Assembly (NCBI GenBank): GCA_026709065.1
Contig: JAPOTS010000076.1
Location: 1 to 40,731, forward strand
Length of the DNA: 40,731 bases
DNA from: Bacteroidota bacterium
Lineage (GTDB): Bacteria; Bacteroidota; Rhodothermia; Rhodothermales; Bin80
Reading direction: 5' to 3'
Shown here: piece after piece, positions 29,301 to 37,327 of the stretch
Layout of the letters: each line of letters starts with the position of its first letter
Position numbering within the stretch: position 1 is the stretch's first letter
Notes under the pieces: model-generated
The model's database searches: none
Told to the model about the DNA's origin: nothing
What the model saw: the letters and a program-made list of their open reading frames with translations, nothing else
Translations under genes and position numbers: made by a program

Positions 29301-31264
29301 TGAAATTTGGGCAGGTATTTCGGCGAGCATTTGGGCGTAACGTACCTAAGTCATTGGGTATTCGTCCAGAATCTTATTCATCTCGTTTTAGTGCGACATT
29401 TCGGCCGCGCCTCCAAAATATCCGCGCCCTTTCTTGGATACAGATTCAGGATGTTGGATATTCAACAAATTTTTCGTGGTCTAATGGATCAGTAGGCAAT
29501 AATACGGGGGCTCAGACAAGGCTGAATGCATCATTTCGGGCGGGCTTAGGTCTACGCCCTCAGGAGCTCTTTAAGAAGATCAGGTTCTACGAGCGTTTAG
29601 AAGATGCCGAAAATGCTGCACAAGCCGAAGCACAATCTCGTCGCCAAGATCGCCAAGAACGACGCCGGGTTCGACGCCAACAGCGCAGAGAAGAGTTAGA
29701 GCGACGGCGTGAACAGAGGCGCTTGGAGAGAGAGGCATCAGAGGCTGCCGATACAACTTCCACTGTTGAAGACATCGGTGATCTCGATCAAGAAGTGAGG
29801 TTAGATGCAGATGATATATTCACAGAGGAGCTAGCTCAACCACAGGACCTTGATACCACGCGAAGCTCCCGATTTAGATTCCCTCAGGCACTAACTCCCA
29901 AAGCATTGTTAAGGCGTTTAGTGCTATCACTCACCAGTTTTCAGGATATATCCATTAACTACAATGGGACACGAGAAAGCTCTGCAAACAATGTCGGCAC
30001 ATTTGATGAATTCGGAGATGTAAAGGTTAATTATAGCTTATATGATGCAATCATCAATGGACAGGGGCCATCGTTGAGATACCGCCTTGGACTTGATAGA
30101 ACCATTTCCCCTGAGCTAGGACGAATCATCAATGACAGATTTCAAGTCACTGATGCACTCTCTAATTCTGATCGCTGGTCTGGAAGAGTGTCTTTAAATC
30201 TGACCCCCAAAATTCTAGTGACGCTCAATATGAGACAAGAAACGGTCAGCACCATGAACTTAACTTATCGAATTTTAGAGGATGGACAACCCGGAGCCGA
30301 TACGACTCAAACTGGTGACCTCTCTATTTCTGCATGGTCACTTGGCGCATCATATATAGATTTATTTCAATCTCAATTAGATCTGTACCGATCAGACTGT
30401 GGAGATGCATGCTCTGCGGATGGGGGCGTGCCTGATACATTAAATTCTACCGTTCTCACCAATCGGCAAATCTATGATAGTTTTCAATCGAGCTATCTCA
30501 CGGTAAGGGGTGCGGGCGGGGCTCTGATTCCATTGCCGAACTGGAATGTGAGTTATTCAGGAATTTCTAATTGGCCTTTAATTCGCAATTTATTCCAGTC
30601 TGCGACACTCCGTCATGCCTATTCTAGCACCTATACTGCAGATTTTCGTTCAAATTTACGCGGTGGCCAGTTGGATAATTTTTCATTGGGATCAGGGCCT
30701 ACCATTGCCTTTGAAATTCCAGAGGAGGAAGTTAATGCCGTCCGAATTAATGAGCGATTTCAGCCCTTAGTTGCACTTGACCTCACACTTAGGGGTAATA
30801 TTCAGACTAGTATTGCATGGAATAAAACAAATTCGTATTCATTGAGCACCACCAATAATGTCGTCAATGAAAATCGGAGTAATGAGATTTCTTTAACGGC
30901 ATCGTGGTCAAAGTCAGGTCTTCGGCTTCCATTCTTTCGCCGCCCTCTGAATAACCGCCTGAATATATCCATGACATTTTCACGAACGTCCAATGATGAT
31001 CGGAGTTTTTATATCCGACGTGCGATGGAAATTGCTGCACTTGACCCAGAATTTGAAGTATCAGTTGCCTTAGAAGAACCCTATGTGGATGTACTTACGA
31101 GCACTGCGAGAATCCAATTTCAGCCAAAAATTGCTTATCAATTCAGCAATGTGGTTTCTGCAGATTTATTTCTACGATATGAAGATTTTATCGGAGACAG
31201 TCGTAGACTCCCATACACAAATATCAATGGTGGATTCAATTTACGTGTGAACTTTTCTCATTAA
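23315..31264 (+). CDS. sprA: SprA, type IX secretion system translocon protein
   Basis: A 2649-residue outer-membrane protein with an N-terminal signal sequence (hydrophobic about 12-33, ending RVVAQG). SprA/Sov forms the very large beta-barrel through which type IX substrates cross the outer membrane. The sequence shows repeated SprA features: LRLGVTGTIGDKMKINVDWD, the repeated beta strands with SIEAGNV, VDDFEGFENLISLMRQSAWL, and barrel-like alternation through the last ~1000 residues. Length matches the family (about 2400-2650). Around residues 2090-2140 there is an unusually Arg/Glu-rich helical insert. The frame is intact for 7.9 kb. lipB starts one base after its stop. A type IX substrate is encoded 1.8 kb downstream. 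Confidence 0.95.
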   Translation: MRLSNCRLFAIRQLAVYSLGAILVCIFLTRVVAQGNHSRSESAPIAPADTDSVSLYQVDSLRALLLRLGRDSVRNLVLNLQPDSILLARIDSLAPPDTNERSKRYFSNFIRTQLSANVFPTERRSLGPKLHNGWTHTVELDSAGTFYRIREQVAEEDVRYSLRLSRQEYQEQKLAESLDRNWHQILTRRRNLRDRQRRGLGLAISVPGGRESGFSTIFGKNEVDLRVNGSADIRPAFIYEKTAQQELLRRGAQITPEFRMDLRLGVTGTIGDKMKINVDWDTNRDFDFQNQLELVYTGYEDEIIQSIEAGNVFLQTPSTLIRGGQSLFGIKSEFQLGTLRLSTVVSQQEGQSNNLSLDGGAETSTFSRRPTDYSQRKYYFLSYYFRNRWNEALSSPPNIILDGAFSHITDIEVWKLTPVAPEEQNVRQVIAMVDLGESPEIVTRADNYLQQRLPDEDFDQYQVDELQNDLRAGAAVPQNYLESSSMEQPLTSVDYQVGQFKKLVLGRDYELDDVLGYITLRQTIQESEALAVSFRYLAGGEEFQVGDFSSQTGGGDNSQTGDRLALKLLKPVNLQQPANLGQANQLNPAAWYLELRNIYQLNRGLLPTDFILDISFEPPGRASTQTIEGVTGQNTLIQVLGLDRLNEDGAPTPDNLFDFLPNYSIIPGDGLLIFPYLEPFGNRIEALIDASQLSDEAKEEAKNLYVFDDLYTQKQLNATRNTAKNVYLIEGSHKGSIPSFYDLKAYSGLVEGSVRVTSGGNTLIEGSDYIVDYLGGTVTIINDSYIISGRSINIDWEENAFINLQQKTLLGARLEYLPREEFAAGGTVMRLSQKSLTDKFRVGDEPISNTIWGLDSKLEIEPEWLTRAIDWLPLIQTKESSSIVVAGEFAQLRPSHVLTNAFNDQRRELRKDGRDFYPDETQGISYVDDFEGFENLISLMRQSAWLLSSAPVIGVSSELGDDEKDLSNDTRGVLGWYSLNASSLEQLPGNRTPAVEVLTPQQVFPNRETLQSERFLTTFDLYFTPYGRGPYNYNRDLGRFLDNPREAWGGMTQRLTEGNTDFTSKNIEFVEFVMRPYPETGDSDPEAKLIIDIGRISEDVIPDNKLNTEDGLSLSDVGSVGALARLSTGQQNQKINPIGDNERITEDLGLDGLPSFPDNLFEQQGGAGTEQFVFREFLSSLDQTVSTQHPDILAREVAKARLDPSADDYYYFLNESFFGNNQFFPGGASVQERFTRFFPGHELNTFDAHQKLGPPGDNTGNSRVPDSEDINLNSASDTDNSYFQYEVPLHLGTLNELAQPQNTGDFIINEIESSGGGGTGWYLVRIPIRDFTRRVGGIQDFTLMESIRIWTTGHTSPVTVRFATLELVGSQWRSSEIVNSTDVDGMMIPPEDPITGARITIESVNNEENPDYEIPSGAVRNRIREAQSGSLRDAREQAMVLRAYQIRPNRHVAVYRTYTSPQNLLRYRNMRMFVHLNGILNNQPLQPKDRGIAKIFVRIGANEDSDYYEYEQSLTPSPLDEIPSEASQRADYLWRTNQPNSTDSDGDAFTDLNSLNIELSALNQMKFLRDSYEDDSGAPFDPNEVFWSDIHSNFQSTIDEFAPSGTRIGVRGTPSLARITSIVIGIRNVSGDEVILDQANLWVNELRMSGYDQEVGYAAFGTADVKLADLARLRMSMRAQSDGFGSLSSTLADRQQINLMNWTVNSQLSLDKFIPERYGWVLPLSYEVKENSSTPRFDPNRGDIRVISLQNAIAADSLLTSEEISERQQQIREEAQTYSNIWSYSARVGKNGSRSRLLRNTVDGLDLSYSFSNTEGRTPTQMFRNSWRWNSSIGYRLQIRTPNILRLFGWLEGVPVLKLLSGIGFNYLPNSFDYNLSASRSVSASRQRPDPVRSRTSNLPIDIQFPTRQQHQFSHTRRFALQYSPFSFLDLGIDSNSSQSLNASGVDTVFSVILIDDDGVETRMDNTSLSLLVQDGTIDESDVGVSAFELTDLQHLKFGQVFRRAFGRNVPKSLGIRPESYSSRFSATFRPRLQNIRALSWIQIQDVGYSTNFSWSNGSVGNNTGAQTRLNASFRAGLGLRPQELFKKIRFYERLEDAENAAQAEAQSRRQDRQERRRVRRQQRREELERRREQRRLEREASEAADTTSTVEDIGDLDQEVRLDADDIFTEELAQPQDLDTTRSSRFRFPQALTPKALLRRLVLSLTSFQDISINYNGTRESSANNVGTFDEFGDVKVNYSLYDAIINGQGPSLRYRLGLDRTISPELGRIINDRFQVTDALSNSDRWSGRVSLNLTPKILVTLNMRQETVSTMNLTYRILEDGQPGADTTQTGDLSISAWSLGASYIDLFQSQLDLYRSDCGDACSADGGVPDTLNSTVLTNRQIYDSFQSSYLTVRGAGGALIPLPNWNVSYSGISNWPLIRNLFQSATLRHAYSSTYTADFRSNLRGGQLDNFSLGSGPTIAFEIPEEEVNAVRINERFQPLVALDLTLRGNIQTSIAWNKTNSYSLSTTNNVVNENRSNEISLTASWSKSGLRLPFFRRPLNNRLNISMTFSRTSNDDRSFYIRRAMEIAALDPEFEVSVALEEPYVDVLTSTARIQFQPKIAYQFSNVVSADLFLRYEDFIGDSRRLPYTNINGGFNLRVNFSH

Positions 31265-31265
31265 G

Positions 31266-32045
31266 GTGCCTAATTTAGAATCAGTCGTTGCCTGCCATTT
31301 AGGGCGAGTTGCATATCTGCCAACTTGGAGACTCCAAGAATCTATCAAGCACCGTCTCATTGAAGCAAAAAAGAATGGAGAGTTTCTCTCGCATGTGATT
31401 TTATCGCTTGAGCATCCTCCCGTCTTTACGATGGGGAAAAGTGGGGACGATCGAAATCTCAAAGCCACAGGTAATGCGCAGGTTGTTCATATCAATCGTG
31501 GAGGAGATGTCACCTATCACGGTCCAGGGCAGCTCGTTGTCTATTTCTTAATAGATCTTGACCGGTTTTTCCGGGATTTACATCAATTTATGCGTCATCT
31601 TGAAGAAATTATAATCAGAACCCTGAATGACTGTGACCTTGAAGGATTCAGAATTCCTGGACGTACAGGAGTATGGGTTGGATCCAAGGGGAATGAGCGA
31701 AAAATCTGCGCATTTGGAATTCATACTAGTCGGTGGGTAACCTCCCATGGGCTTGCATTGAATGTCAGTCCAGACCTAAACTACTTTAATCAGATTACCC
31801 CCTGTGGAATTATGGATCGAGGAGTGACTTCAATCGCTAAAGAGCTTAATCAGACGTTCACTCTTGATGAGATCTCAAAATCGGTTCTTTCCCACTTTAA
31901 TGAGATTTTTGACGCGAACACCCTTACGCTTGATCCAACAGAATCTTATCAGTACTTAGAGCGACTCACAAAGCAGGTTAATTTAAAAGAGTCCTTACAT
32001 GTAGAATCCGATGAAAATTCGTCTTTATCTGGACTTCAGCATTGA
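31266..32045 (+). CDS. lipB: Octanoyl-[acyl-carrier-protein]:protein N-octanoyltransferase LipB
   Basis: A 259-residue lipoate-biosynthesis enzyme that moves octanoyl from ACP to lipoyl domains. Family motifs are RGGDVTYHGPGQL (78-90), Lys146 in RKICAFGIH and the acyl-accepting Cys180 in ITPCGIMDRGVTSI. The start is a GTG at 31266, one base after the sprA stop, which implies coupled translation from the giant sprA message. The last ~25 residues are weakly conserved. No lipA is visible. Confidence 0.94.
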   Translation: MPNLESVVACHLGRVAYLPTWRLQESIKHRLIEAKKNGEFLSHVILSLEHPPVFTMGKSGDDRNLKATGNAQVVHINRGGDVTYHGPGQLVVYFLIDLDRFFRDLHQFMRHLEEIIIRTLNDCDLEGFRIPGRTGVWVGSKGNERKICAFGIHTSRWVTSHGLALNVSPDLNYFNQITPCGIMDRGVTSIAKELNQTFTLDEISKSVLSHFNEIFDANTLTLDPTESYQYLERLTKQVNLKESLHVESDENSSLSGLQH

Positions 32046-32160
32046 TATTTTCTTAGAGTCCGTTGGTAGCAATGGTTTTAGTACTCTCTTGAAATTTTTC
32101 AATCAACCAAGTTCGCATAATGGAATGGGCAGCATGTATCCATTGTTCATCTCTTTCACG

Positions 32161-32735
32161 TTGGACTGTGGTTGTATAATGCGTTGTGGACTCCATATAT
32201 AAACATCTACTGGATGTAGCATCATATCTATTTACATATTTTTATTAATCTGCAAGATCCTAATTTATTGATTGAAGCAGCAAAGATTCTTAGAATCTAT
32301 CATACAAGAAAATATTTTGGCTAAATCAAAATAAATCAAATCTGCACCAAAGTAGTGCTACCGTTTTCAAAGCGTTGATATGCTTCAAATCATGGTTCTA
32401 TCACGATATTTGTGGGAGCAGGTCCAAACCTCCGCATAAGAAGAGAATAGCAACTCGGAAGTTTTCAATCTTCTGTATCATCTCCCAATAGTTTTGATCT
32501 CTTTGATTTTTCCGTCATTTTCTCTACCCATTGGACAGTGGATAAATAATGCATTGTAGACTCGATACATAAACATCTACTGGATGTAGCCTCCAATCTA
32601 TTTCGACATTGTAATAGCCAGCGAGATCCTAATTTGGTGAGTGAAGCAACAAGGATTCTATAAATGTATCTTGTATGAAAAAATAAATGTGATGGAACCA
32701 AAATCAATCGTTTCCACACAAAACGTGGTAGAACC
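32161..32735. repeat. Two imperfect ~200 bp direct repeats
   Basis: Copy 1 (about 32161-32365) and copy 2 (about 32531-32735) align at a spacing of 370 bp, changing to 369 after a one-base indel. They share the exact 20-mer beginning aaacatctactggatgtagc at 32201 and 32571, plus gatcctaattt. I judge roughly 70 % identity overall by eye. On the minus strand both encode ATSSRCL-(x)2-ES, but copy 1 is frame-broken. They may be relics of one duplicated gene or mobile element. Confidence 0.65.
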
Positions 32736-32900
32736 CAAATCATTTGTCCTCATAAACAAGGTTGTGATAAAAGAAATAGAACAACAGGCATGATTCCCTC
32801 AGCTCTGATAATTATCACCTGTTAATGACGAGGTATCATCTAAAAAGAGGTCGTAGACATCAACGGATTGTATGACAGATGGCTCCGATGAGGTCAGCTA

Positions 32901-32932
32901 TTTAGGAAATAGGATATTTTGGCTTATATTTG
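32901..32932 (+). promoter_or_regulatory. Possible Bacteroidota-type promoter for the sortilin-like gene
   Basis: TATATTTG at 32925-32932 matches the Bacteroidota -7 consensus TAnnTTTG exactly. TTTA at 32901-32904 lies 20 bases upstream, one base off the TTTG expected at -33. This would give a leader of about 120 bases before the ATG at 33064. The -33 box is imperfect. Confidence 0.3.
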
Positions 32933-33063
32933 CATCGGTTATGAAATCTTCTATTGAATTAATTAACATTATATTATGGCGATTCTAACAAGCATTAATC
33001 TTCGTGAGTTTATTTTTCACATCAAACTCATGTACATCCCCACACTAATATCTAATCTCTGCT

Positions 33064-36000
33064 ATGGAAAATAAGTCACGGTTTTCTCGAGACATCATTT
33101 TTGTTATACTGAGCTGTTTTTTCACAATGATAGCTATTTTTGGAATATCAACCGTTCCAAATAGTGAAAACTCTCCATCTCACTCTGAAGTTCGATCTGA
33201 AAAATCTAAACACCTTAGTGATCCTAAAGGGTATCCTGACAAGTTCAGGGAGTACTTCAGAGCAATTGAAGGGCTTGATCAAGGATATCAACCCTATCCT
33301 CAGGGATATCAGCTCCGTGAACATCAAAGTGCACTTTTGAGAAATTCCAAGAACGGAAGAGTTTCTGTTGATCTTGCATGGGTTGAACGTGGACCTGGAA
33401 ATAATGGAGGCCGATCACGTTCAGTCATACCGGACCCGGGTGATCCCTCACTTAACACATGGTTTGTTGCATCGGTTGGAGGGGGTGTCTGGAGAGCACA
33501 ACTCTCCACCAGTCAATTTGGATTACAGTCCATTGAATGGACTCCACTTACGGATCACTTGCCTACTCTTGCTGCCACCACACTCGCGATGTCTGCCAAT
33601 AATCCTGATGTCATGTATGTCGGCACTGGCGAAGGGTTCTTTAACATTGATGCATCGGGTGGAACAGGGATCTTCAGATCCAATGATCGCGGTCAATCCT
33701 GGATTCAACTTCAAAGTACAGTGGATCATGAAACGGAAGACTGGCGCTATGTGAATCGTTTGGTTGTACATCCTGATAATCCAGACATAGTCGTTGCCGC
33801 GACCAATTCAGGAATTTATCGAACAGAAAATGGAGGGCAGTCCTTTGAGAAGGTTCATGACTCAGAATCTCGAGTTCAAGACTTAAAGGCACATCCAACG
33901 AATTTTGACATCCAGTTTGCTGCAGTAGATGAAACGGAAATTCTACGCTCCAAAGATGGGGGAAAAACTTGGGAGACCGCGTTAAATTTTTTCCGTGATC
34001 CACCTGATCGGATTGAATTAGCTATTTCACAGTCCAACCCTGATGTGATCTGGGCATCAGTCAATGGTGCAAACGGTCGGACTCTTCAGACTGATTTTGG
34101 AAATTATATCATTTCAGAACTTTATCGATCCGTTGATGGAGGGCAAACATGGAGGTATCTTGAACATTCAGATGAGACAACACTCGTCGGTTCAATATTT
34201 CTTTTTCAACAAGGATGGTATAATAACTCGCTTTTAGTCCACCCATTTAATCCTGATTCCGTTTATATTGGTGGAGTATGGCTGTCAAGGGCTTGGATTG
34301 AGCCTTCTAGTGATCCAGTAGAAGAAGCTACCGTTGGAATTATTACAGATTTTAATGTTGAAGCTGACTTCATAGACTTCGTAGGATTTGGTGGAGCTGG
34401 TGCGGACGGTCGCGTAGAAATTGGATATCTAGATAGCGACGAAAATGATATTCAGGATATTACCGTAGATGATGTTCAGTCTGTAGAGGTACGGTTTGGT
34501 TCTGGTCTCAGTCAAAAAGCACATCGATTTACCGTTCCACCCGAAGGGGGAGCAAATGGAGATGGGGGAGCAGGAATCATTTTACCAGAGTACATTTATG
34601 AGGACTATGTAGAGGTTCCATTTGAAGTCTGGGATACCGACAACAATCGTCAATTGATGATTTCATTCAGAGATCAAGCGGCAGATGGTGAGTGGTCACT
34701 CATCGCTCAAAATACCGATGGACCTGGAAACATACATTCTCGGGAGTATACCTTTATTTCCAAATATGACTACGACGATACGGCTCCTCATCCCGATATC
34801 ATGACAGATGGAGGAGTTCGATTTGGAATGATGTATAACTATTGGCCTATACTTGATGAGTCTGGACCTGGTTGGGATCCTAATGCTCCATCTGAAGGAA
34901 CGATCGAGATTATCTTTAGGAAGGAACTACAAGCTACGGAGTTAGTCACCATAGACGACTGGGAAGAAACTGACGACTTGGTTCATGTAGATCACCACGC
35001 CTTAGTTGCCGTTCCCACTGAACAAAGAAATTTTCAACTTTTGAATGCCAACGATGGTGGGTTTGCCTATTCTCTTAATAGCGGTGAAAACTGGCGTGAA
35101 GGAGATACGTCTCCTGGCTTTAATACCTCCCAGTTTTACGATGCCACTAAGCAACCCGGTCTTTCAAGATATGTTGGGGGTACTCAAGACAATAGTACAT
35201 GGTTATCAGGATTTAACCCTAACAGCGAGAGTAACTGGGAGGAAAAATTAGGTGGAGATGGATTTGATGTCGTTTGGAAGAGTGCTGACTCATTGATGGG
35301 TACAAGTCAAAATAACAATATTAGCCGCACCTTAGATGGGGGAGATACTTGGGAATCTGCAGGTAATATTGATGACTGGAACGGTCAGTTTTTGACCTCA
35401 CTTGGATGGACCCCCGAAACGGGTGAAGCTGTATTCTCTTACTCTCCACAAGGCGGACCTCTACGTTCGCTTGATTTTGGAAATTCATGGCATCAGTTAT
35501 ATGCAGATTGGTCCCCGATAACAGGGCGTAACGCCCGTGCAGGGGGAGGAGGTAAAGTCCGGGTGTCGTTAGCAGATCCTTCGGTGGTATGGGCTGGGAA
35601 TTTTTTCATCGCACCTGGACGTCCAGGAAATCTCCATGTATTTCAAGATGCGTTAAACTCTCTTCCAAAAGTGAGGGCACGGGAAGTCAATAGACCAGAT
35701 GGAGCACCTTTTTCAGTGATCAGTGGTCTTGCAACTCATCCATTTACTCTTGCTACCGCTTATGTGATGTTTTCAGCATGGTGTCAGCCAAAGCTATTTC
35801 GGACCGAAGATCTTGGCGAATCATGGGAACAGCTCTCTGGATTTCCAGAAAATCGTCCCCGTAATTCTAGTGCACCTTGCCCTGGTAGTAGCAACGGGTT
35901 TCCCAATGCGAATGTTTATGATCTAGAAGTATTTGAGCAGATCCCATGGGTGATGTGGGCGGCGACCGATCTTGGGGTCTATGAATCTCGGGATCATGGA

Positions 36001-36429
36001 GAAACATGGGCCTATGCCGATAATGGGCTACCAGCCGTCAGTGTTTGGAGAATACGAGTTGTTGATGATGAAATCATTCTTGCAACCCATGGACGCGGTA
36101 TTTGGACTTTGCCGCTTGACCAAGTACAGACCCACGCCGAACAAGATGGGCTTGAAATACCGGACTCTTTTGAGCTGATTGGAAACTATCCGAATCCATT
36201 CAATCCTACCACGAATATTGAATTTAGGGTTGCCAATGCCAGCCACATCCGCGTTGATGTGTACGATATCTTGGGGCGTAAAGTAGCAACATTGACCGAT
36301 CAACCCTACGAAATCGGAAGTCATCAGATTCAATGGGATGCTTCTTCTGTTAGCAGTGGGCAGTATATCTATAGGATGGAGGCAGATGGTAAGATCATTG
36401 GTGCAAAGTCCATGGTCCTAGTCAAGTAA
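33064..36429 (+). CDS. Secreted sortilin/BNR-repeat protein with type IX sorting domain
   Basis: A 1121-residue exported protein with a membrane-spanning signal sequence (about 9-28). From about residue 95 it has many VPS10/BNR beta-propeller repeats of the type FRSNDRGQSW, YRTENGGQSF, LRSKDGGKTW, YRSVDGGQTW, SRTLDGGDTW and FRTEDLGESW. A non-repeat insert of about 210 residues (roughly 419-630) interrupts the propeller. Residues about 1034-1121 are a type A Por/T9SS tail, starting ELIGNYPNPFNPTTNIEF and ending in GAKSMVLVK, which directs export through the SprA channel and surface attachment. The substrate is unknown; related proteins are often called glycosyl hydrolases or adhesins without proof. 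Confidence 0.9.
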   Translation: MENKSRFSRDIIFVILSCFFTMIAIFGISTVPNSENSPSHSEVRSEKSKHLSDPKGYPDKFREYFRAIEGLDQGYQPYPQGYQLREHQSALLRNSKNGRVSVDLAWVERGPGNNGGRSRSVIPDPGDPSLNTWFVASVGGGVWRAQLSTSQFGLQSIEWTPLTDHLPTLAATTLAMSANNPDVMYVGTGEGFFNIDASGGTGIFRSNDRGQSWIQLQSTVDHETEDWRYVNRLVVHPDNPDIVVAATNSGIYRTENGGQSFEKVHDSESRVQDLKAHPTNFDIQFAAVDETEILRSKDGGKTWETALNFFRDPPDRIELAISQSNPDVIWASVNGANGRTLQTDFGNYIISELYRSVDGGQTWRYLEHSDETTLVGSIFLFQQGWYNNSLLVHPFNPDSVYIGGVWLSRAWIEPSSDPVEEATVGIITDFNVEADFIDFVGFGGAGADGRVEIGYLDSDENDIQDITVDDVQSVEVRFGSGLSQKAHRFTVPPEGGANGDGGAGIILPEYIYEDYVEVPFEVWDTDNNRQLMISFRDQAADGEWSLIAQNTDGPGNIHSREYTFISKYDYDDTAPHPDIMTDGGVRFGMMYNYWPILDESGPGWDPNAPSEGTIEIIFRKELQATELVTIDDWEETDDLVHVDHHALVAVPTEQRNFQLLNANDGGFAYSLNSGENWREGDTSPGFNTSQFYDATKQPGLSRYVGGTQDNSTWLSGFNPNSESNWEEKLGGDGFDVVWKSADSLMGTSQNNNISRTLDGGDTWESAGNIDDWNGQFLTSLGWTPETGEAVFSYSPQGGPLRSLDFGNSWHQLYADWSPITGRNARAGGGGKVRVSLADPSVVWAGNFFIAPGRPGNLHVFQDALNSLPKVRAREVNRPDGAPFSVISGLATHPFTLATAYVMFSAWCQPKLFRTEDLGESWEQLSGFPENRPRNSSAPCPGSSNGFPNANVYDLEVFEQIPWVMWAATDLGVYESRDHGETWAYADNGLPAVSVWRIRVVDDEIILATHGRGIWTLPLDQVQTHAEQDGLEIPDSFELIGNYPNPFNPTTNIEFRVANASHIRVDVYDILGRKVATLTDQPYEIGSHQIQWDASSVSSGQYIYRMEADGKIIGAKSMVLVK

Positions 36430-36456
36430 TTCCCATTGGAGATATTGCATTTTGAT

Positions 36457-36496
36457 ATAGGAGGCATCCAGCTCACCTTAGCTGGATGCTTCCTAT
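36457..36496 (+). terminator. Strong hairpin terminator after the sortilin-like gene
   Basis: A 17 bp stem (36457-36473 with 36480-36496) containing one G-U pair and closed by a 6-base loop (CACCTT). It starts 27 bases after the stop codon. The T tail is weak, but the stem is by far the most stable seen between genes here. Confidence 0.7.
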
Positions 36497-37327
36497 CGTG
36501 TTATGCAGTGATTGTTTTGTGGAAGTAGAAGATTACAGAAGGCACCCTAATTTGTGAACAAAGCCATTCCCTTGGCCAGTCAGACCAGTCATGGAAACCA
36601 CATGGGAAGTCAGAGAACAGAAGCTCAGATGTATGGGATTTTGTAGCCGATCGTCAGTCTATTGTTTTCTTCCTCTATCTAACCAACGATTTCTAAATTG
36701 AATTCAGGCGCACAGCATTTTCTATCTTGATTCTTAGGAATCAATACTTTCAACATCTAAGCAATTCTTGATTATTCTTCAAGTATTGCTACTCACTCAG
36801 ATAGATCGCGAATTCCTTAGAGAATTTAAATCTAATTCGTGGATACGATCCTTCAGCTCCATCTTTGATTCAAGCACTTCTGACTTTATCTCCCCCATTC
36901 CTTGCCAAATGCCCCAAAGAAAAGCAATAATAGTAATGATGCCAACGGCCGAGAACCTTTCAAAAGATAATCCATTACAACCTATAAAATAATTGCTCTA
37001 CCACTCCTTGAGAGTGGAATTCATTAATTTTAGTTTCGACAGAAGTATTATTCATGTCTGATACATTCTTAATACCTTGATGGATAATTACTAAAATTAG
37101 AATCTTACTGGTCAATTAACAATGTAGAAGTCAGATGTGACGAACAAAGAAATGGTCACTGAAAGGGTGATTGATCACATACATATCATCAAGTGTATAG
37201 GCAATCACGCAATGGTGTTGTAATGATATTGAGTGGAATTTATTGGCAGACCCCCTTTCAATAGTAAATAAATGTAGCCTGCGTAGCACTTGTAAGTGAA
37301 TAAACTTCGCTGGGCAAGATTCAATGA
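36497..37327. other. Gene-poor region before xthA
   Basis: About 830 bases between the sortilin-like terminator and the 3' end of xthA. The only coding signal is the broken small membrane protein at 36797-36975, listed separately. A short perfect hairpin, CCACTC-cttga-GAGTGG, lies at 37001-37016, just upstream of that remnant. The plus-strand frame at 36768-36992 is its antisense shadow. The 310 bases next to xthA are AT-rich and show nothing. Confidence 0.45.
36797..36975 (-). pseudogene. Small single-helix membrane protein with one-base frameshift
   Basis: Reading the minus strand from the ATG at 36975 gives MDYLLKG; the next frame then continues FSAVGIITIIAFLWGIWQGM and GEIKSEVLESKMELKDRIHE to a TGA at 36797. 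Joined by one added base after the GG of codon 7, this makes a sensible 58-60 residue protein: a short start, one membrane helix and a charged coiled coil. The second frame has no start of its own, since ATG, GTG and TTG are all absent between the preceding stop and the helix. I do not recognise a named family. It could be real decay or a one-base sequence error. Confidence 0.45.

Larger units (their letters stand above)
32046..33063. other. 1 kb gene-poor region with degenerate direct repeats
   Basis: About 1000 AT-rich bases between lipB and the sortilin-like gene. Two imperfect copies of a ~200 bp unit lie here (listed separately). The minus-strand frames across the units, including one open at 32465-32743, give related but frame-broken peptides containing ATSSRCL, with no family I recognise. 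The last part probably holds the promoter of the next gene. No RNA gene was seen. Confidence 0.5.

Noticed and set aside
32465-32743. 92-codon minus-strand frame
   Set aside because: It overlaps the second diverged repeat; the equivalent frame in the first copy is broken, and the protein resembles no family, so it was treated as repeat rather than gene.
36768-36992. 74-codon plus-strand frame
   Set aside because: It is antisense to the frame-broken small membrane protein, whose helix and coiled-coil pattern is far more protein-like.
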